Part shown: piece after piece, positions 7,355 through 9,864 of the stretch | How positions within the stretch are numbered: position 1 is the stretch's first letter | Layout: each line of letters begins with the position of its first letter | Source of the DNA: Sulfurimonas sp. | GTDB lineage: Bacteria > Campylobacterota > Campylobacteria > Campylobacterales > Sulfurimonadaceae | DNA: 9,864 nt | Assembly: GCA_021648465.1 (NCBI GenBank) | Contig: JAKISR010000061.1 | Span: 1 to 9,864, forward strand | Direction: 5' to 3' | Made by a program: the position numbers and the translations under genes | The notes under the pieces: generated by a model | Databases searched by the model: none | What the model was told of the DNA's origin: nothing | The model's input: the letters and a program-made list of their open reading frames with translations, nothing else

Positions 7355-8153
7355 ACTTAGAAAATGGATATATTTAACAGTTGTTTTAATACTATTTTAT
7401 TATATATTTATTGTAAATATTTGGGCGACACTTTCTATCATAGCTTCTTTATATATTGCATTTAAACTATATAAAGTTTATGCTAGGAGTAAATTAATAA
7501 AGATATCGAGTTCTAAAGAGTTATTTAGAGAACATGAGTTAGGGCTTTTTATTGCACTTGTTGCAAAGGTTGCTAAAGCAGATGGAGTTGTACAAGAGTT
7601 AGAGGCACAACTTATAGGAATTATGTTTGATGATATTGCTAAAGTATTCCCTGATAAAGAGAAAACAAAAGATATCTTAAAAGAGATTTTTAATGAAGCA
7701 AAAGAGAAGGATGACGACACAAAAGAGATAGCACAATCTTTAAATAAATTGCTTGGTCGTAGTAAGTTAAAGAAAAAACAATTTGTAGAATTTTTAATCC
7801 AACTTGCCTTTGTTGATAATGGAATTAACTTTAACGAAGATAGCGTTTTACGAGAAATCATGCAAGAATTGGATGTTACTTCTGATGAATATACGGCTAT
7901 GATTACTAAGTTTGAAAATATGCTTAAAAATAAAAAACAAACAATGAGTCTTAAAGAAGCTTGTGAAATTTTAGGTGTAAGTGAAAGTGACGATATTAGT
8001 GTTGTTAAAAAAGTATATAGAAAACTTGTACGCCAATACCACCCAGATATCATAAAATCACAAAATAAAAATGAATCTTACATAGAAAAAGCCACTGCTA
8101 AAACTCAAGAAATAAATCAAGCTTATGAAGTTATAAAAGATGCAAAAAAGTAA
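7347..8153 (+). CDS. djlA: Membrane-anchored TerB-like and J-domain co-chaperone (DjlA-like)
   Basis: This is probably a membrane-tethered DnaK co-chaperone. Of its 268 residues, 8-25 and 27-42 form two adjacent hydrophobic stretches (a hairpin or one long anchor). Residues about 59-193 form an acidic helical TerB-like domain, with KADGVVQELE (77-86) and VDNGINFNED (156-165) as the paired Asp/Glu-rich motifs. Residues 201-268 form a C-terminal J domain with the HPD motif at 232-234, needed to stimulate the DnaK ATPase. E. coli DjlA has the same order (N-terminal membrane anchor, TerB-like core, C-terminal J domain) and nearly the same length (271 residues, from memory), though with a single membrane segment. 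The gene starts inside the 85-residue gene, in a different frame. Its stop codon lies three bases before the IS target duplication, so it is intact. Function is by family; the symbol is by resemblance. Confidence 0.8.
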   Translation: MIKLRKWIYLTVVLILFYYIFIVNIWATLSIIASLYIAFKLYKVYARSKLIKISSSKELFREHELGLFIALVAKVAKADGVVQELEAQLIGIMFDDIAKVFPDKEKTKDILKEIFNEAKEKDDDTKEIAQSLNKLLGRSKLKKKQFVEFLIQLAFVDNGINFNEDSVLREIMQELDVTSDEYTAMITKFENMLKNKKQTMSLKEACEILGVSESDDISVVKKVYRKLVRQYHPDIIKSQNKNESYIEKATAKTQEINQAYEVIKDAKK

Positions 8154-8155
8154 AA

Positions 8156-8162
8156 TATAATG
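8156..8162. repeat. IS target-site duplication, left copy (TATAATG)
   Basis: TATAATG immediately precedes the left inverted repeat and is identical to the seven bases at 9649-9655 after the right inverted repeat. A perfect duplication marks the exact insertion point, two bases after the djlA-like stop codon. Confidence 0.9.
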
Positions 8163-8179
8163 CTCAACTTTCGCACATA
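8163..8179 (+). repeat. IS terminal inverted repeat, left (CTCAACTTTCGCACATA)
   Basis: The 17 bases are the exact reverse complement of 9632-9648. The transposase stop codon (8166-8164) and its last four codons (Met-Cys-Glu-Ser) are encoded inside this repeat. Similarity stops sharply at 8180. Confidence 0.95.
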
Positions 8180-9528
8180 AAACCTAACTCTTTTTGAGTA
8201 TAAGCACTGAGAACAGCGATAATTTGTAGAAAATTTTTATTATCCTTGACAACATTTTGAATTTCAGAGATTTTTGTGAGTATTTTTATAAATAGTTGCA
8301 TCGATATTGCTAGAGATTCAAGTTCACACTCTAAATCTCTAAAGAGTTCTCCTAGTGTTTGGGGTTCATGCTTTATACTGTTGATGTAGCTTACGATGTT
8401 GTATGCAAGCATAGAGAGTGTAATTTTAGCAATGAGTGCTTCATAAATTCTATTCTCTTCTTTGCCAAGTCCAAACAAATTTCTAAGGTCTTTATAGCCT
8501 TGCTCAATATTCCATCTTTTTTTATAAGTTGCCAGAATTTCTTTAGCTTGTAGTGATAAGTCAGTAGAGATAAAAACAAGCAAATTTTTACCTGTATGCA
8601 AAAATACTAACTTTACTTTTCCAAGAACAGCATGGTCTACAATTTTATCAAAGAACTTGTAAGAAATTTTGCCATGCTTACCACTCTGTTTATGACGAAT
8701 ATTTTTGAGGCTGTCATAAATTGAGTTGAGTGTTTTATGCTTACCTTTGAAGTTCCAAATGAGTTTATTATTTGGTAGCCTTGCAATTATGGGCATCCCT
8801 AGTTCATTAGATTGTTTAATGAAGTTTGGTTTGGCATACCAACTATCAACAAGTAAATAATCAGCTTCAACACCACTGTCTAAGGCTCTCTCTAACATCT
8901 CAATAGCAAGAGTATTTTTGCCTTTGGTTATTTCACTCTTTCTTTGGTAAGCATTACTGCGATGATGTAATCTTGTTGTAAAATCTGATACATTTTTTCT
9001 TCTATTATCATTCATCTTGATAGAAAAATCAAGTTGAAAAGTTGAATGTGAATCTGCATAATTCAGAGATACAATGTTGAGAGCGTTGATAGTTCGATGC
9101 TCTTTGTTACTCCAAATATACTTACAGCTACCCTCTATAAACTTTCCTCTTTTTGGTTCTACTGTATCATCAATAATAAGCAAACGATGCTCACCACTCT
9201 TATGAAGTGGTTTTATCTTTTGTAATAATGCAGTCGTAGTAAGTAACAACATTTTTCGCCAATTATAACGACTCTCTTTGATAAATCTGTAATAAGCATC
9301 TTTACCAAAAGCACTATCACTTTGTTTGATAAAACTTGACTGTCTTTTTTGCATTACAAGCATATAAAGAAAGTGAAGAATGATTTGAAAAGGAGGATAG
9401 CCTACATCTCTTTTTATAAAGTTACTTTGCTGGAGTATTTTTGTAATTTTTATCTCTTGAAGCACTTCTAGTATTGGATTCTTTAATAAACTTTTCATAG
9501 CATAGTTGATATAATTTGCAAGTTCCAT
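8164..9528 (-). CDS. IS4-family DDE transposase
   Basis: A 454-residue transposase with an RNase H-like DDE domain. The first catalytic aspartate is in LLIIDDTVEPKRG (D120 or D121, likely D121 before Thr). The second is D228 in YLLVDSWYAKPNF. The glutamate is E342 in TYKKRWNIEQGYKDLRN, giving the IS4-family signature Y335-x2-R338-x3-E342, with K346 and R349 near the usual lysine position. The N-terminal 110 residues are helical and basic and probably bind the ends. A beta-rich insertion (about 240-330) lies between D228 and E342, as in this family. The start ATG at 9528 is preceded by AAAGG (9541-9537) with 8 bases spacing and by a TATAAT at 9570-9565. It is convergent with the djlA-like gene, and its stop lies within the left terminal repeat. 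The frame is uninterrupted and all key residues are present. Confidence 0.95.
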   Translation of the reverse strand: MELANYINYAMKSLLKNPILEVLQEIKITKILQQSNFIKRDVGYPPFQIILHFLYMLVMQKRQSSFIKQSDSAFGKDAYYRFIKESRYNWRKMLLLTTTALLQKIKPLHKSGEHRLLIIDDTVEPKRGKFIEGSCKYIWSNKEHRTINALNIVSLNYADSHSTFQLDFSIKMNDNRRKNVSDFTTRLHHRSNAYQRKSEITKGKNTLAIEMLERALDSGVEADYLLVDSWYAKPNFIKQSNELGMPIIARLPNNKLIWNFKGKHKTLNSIYDSLKNIRHKQSGKHGKISYKFFDKIVDHAVLGKVKLVFLHTGKNLLVFISTDLSLQAKEILATYKKRWNIEQGYKDLRNLFGLGKEENRIYEALIAKITLSMLAYNIVSYINSIKHEPQTLGELFRDLECELESLAISMQLFIKILTKISEIQNVVKDNKNFLQIIAVLSAYTQKELGFMCES

Positions 9529-9564
9529 AAAATAAGCCTTTATTAATTGAGTTGTGGTAACAAA

Positions 9565-9570
9565 ATTATA
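9565..9570 (-). promoter_or_regulatory. Candidate -10 element of the transposase promoter
   Basis: On the minus strand these bases read TATAAT, 36 bases upstream of the transposase ATG. No consensus -35 is present at 16-18 bases (the sequence there is about GCCCAT). The position inside the IS and ahead of the gene makes it the best candidate. Confidence 0.45.
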
Positions 9571-9597
9571 CTGAAAAGTGGCTATTTATGGGCTTTA

Positions 9598-9608
9598 ATA
9601 CTCAACTT
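9598..9608. repeat. Subterminal inverted copy of the IS right tip (ATACTCAACTT)
   Basis: These 11 bases are the exact reverse complement of 9641-9651, which is the outer 8 bases of the right terminal repeat plus 3 flanking bases. The two arms are separated by 32 bases and could fold into a hairpin or act as a second transposase contact. The copy also sits on a 10-base palindrome, AACTTAAGTT (9604-9613). Confidence 0.5.
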
Positions 9609-9631
9609 AAGTTTGTGGATTTATTGAAATC

Positions 9632-9648
9632 TATGTGCGAAAGTTGAG
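9632..9648 (-). repeat. IS terminal inverted repeat, right
   Basis: TATGTGCGAAAGTTGAG is the exact reverse complement of the left repeat at 8163-8179. It lies next to the right target duplication, 103 bases upstream of the transposase start codon. Confidence 0.95.
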
Positions 9649-9655
9649 TATAATG
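9649..9655. repeat. IS target-site duplication, right copy (TATAATG)
   Basis: Identical to 8156-8162. Joining the sequence before 8163 to that after 9655 restores the uninterrupted site GTAAAATATAATGACTAATT. Confidence 0.9.
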
Positions 9656-9864
9656 ACTAATTAAACTTTATTTTAAGTCTCATATAGTGTTTTTTGGATA
9701 TTTAAAAAAATAGGTGTAGACAAATTACTACATAGTAAGCCCCAATAATTCCATACCAAATTAGACAACAAGCTTGATTGCTCTATAATTAGGTACTTCA
9801 AAGCGAAAAAGTCACACTCAAAGACTTCACCCAACGGGTGTAACTTTTTCCAAAACAAGAGAAT
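9656..9864. other. Right-edge region with no recognised gene
   Basis: This is the DNA that lay just downstream of the djlA-like gene before the IS arrived. I recognise no RNA gene or protein family here. One minus-strand frame, open from the window edge (9864) to a TAA at 9675-9673, gives about 63 residues including FECDFFALKYLIIEQ and LVWNYWGLL. Its only candidate start inside the window is TTG at 9858, and no ribosome binding site can be judged. It could be the end of a gene that starts beyond the window, or chance. The segment 9805-9850 contains an imperfect inverted repeat, listed separately. Confidence 0.3.
9805..9850. repeat. Imperfect inverted repeat at the right edge
   Basis: GAAAAAGT-C-ACAC (9805-9817) pairs with GTGT-A-ACTTTTTC (9838-9850), with one C/A mismatch, around a 20-base loop. 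The loop side also offers an alternative 5-base hairpin, CACCC-AAC-GGGTG (9828-9840). The flanking A and T tracts are part of the stem rather than a trailing U run, so this does not look like a simple terminator. It may belong to a dispersed repeat or the end of another mobile element. Confidence 0.45.

Larger units (their letters stand above)
8163..9648 (-). mobile_element. Complete IS4-type insertion sequence, 1486 bp
   Basis: The element is bounded by perfect 17-base terminal inverted repeats (8163-8179 and 9632-9648) and flanked by an exact 7-base duplication, TATAATG. It carries one transposase gene on the minus strand, which fills nearly all of it and ends inside the left repeat. Size, single DDE gene and terminal repeats fit the IS4 family. 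The 7-base duplication recalls the ISPepr1-like subgroup (7-8 bases, from memory), but I cannot assign the subgroup firmly. Identical repeats, identical duplication and an open gene suggest a recent, possibly still mobile, insertion. The region between the right repeat and the transposase start (9529-9631) holds the promoter and a subterminal inverted copy of the repeat tip. Confidence 0.95.

Noticed and set aside
7478..8053. A 191-codon open frame on the minus strand opposite the djlA-like gene
   Set aside because: It is antisense to a gene with clear TerB-like and J-domain motifs, is unusually rich in Ser, Leu and Ile as antisense frames are, and has no recognisable motif.
9828..9850. Integron attC-like site (ACCCAAC resembles an attC core)
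   Set aside because: No matching GTTRRRY partner at the right spacing and no cassette or integrase nearby.
9673..9858. A 61-residue minus-strand protein with a TTG start
   Set aside because: Its start is a TTG that may simply be an internal codon, since the frame is open to the window edge. The composition is not clearly protein-like and it overlaps the inverted repeat. Kept only as a note on the edge region.
1..9864. CRISPR array, tRNA, rRNA or riboswitch
   Set aside because: No regularly spaced direct repeats, no cloverleaf-like GGTTCGAATCC segment and no conserved riboswitch core were seen on either strand.

Overview
The window is AT-rich bacterial chromosome. RecO of about 205 residues with a Campylobacterota-like sequence, a linked gltB-gltD pair, and lysine/isoleucine-rich proteins all suggest a member of the Campylobacterota (epsilonproteobacteria), probably a Sulfurimonas- or Arcobacter-like organism. 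The phylum is an inference from protein character; the genus is a guess.

Layout, left to right. Positions 1-272 lie downstream of the leftward gene recO. They hold only a short reading frame that starts on the recO stop codon and is broken by one in-frame TGA. recO (272-889, minus) is divergent from gltB across a 165-base promoter region (890-1054). gltB (1055-5494) and gltD (5497-6882) encode the large and small subunits of NADPH-type glutamate synthase. They are 2 bases apart, with the gltD ribosome binding site inside the end of gltB. Next comes a likely 48-residue single-pass membrane peptide (6910-7056). A promoter-like TATAAT then precedes a two-gene unit: an unrecognised 85-residue protein (7097-7354) overlapping by 8 bases a membrane-anchored TerB-like plus J-domain protein resembling DjlA (7347-8153).

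Three bases after the djlA-like stop codon begins the 7-base target duplication of a complete IS4-type insertion sequence (8163-9648). It has perfect 17-base terminal inverted repeats, an exact flanking TATAATG duplication and an uninterrupted 454-residue DDE transposase on the minus strand. The last 209 bases (9656-9864) carry no gene I can recognise, but include a long imperfect inverted repeat and a minus-strand frame that runs off the window edge.

Function. GltB releases ammonia from glutamine and channels it to 2-oxoglutarate, while GltD supplies electrons from NADPH; together they serve ammonium assimilation. RecO acts in RecFOR recombinational repair. The DjlA-like protein is probably a membrane-tethered DnaK co-chaperone. 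The IS is the only clear mobile element. It landed between genes and breaks no recognisable coding sequence, although it may have separated djlA from whatever lay downstream. I do not see a convincing new multi-gene system. The most useful leads are the two short reading frames, the architecture of the IS ends, and the unexplained right edge.
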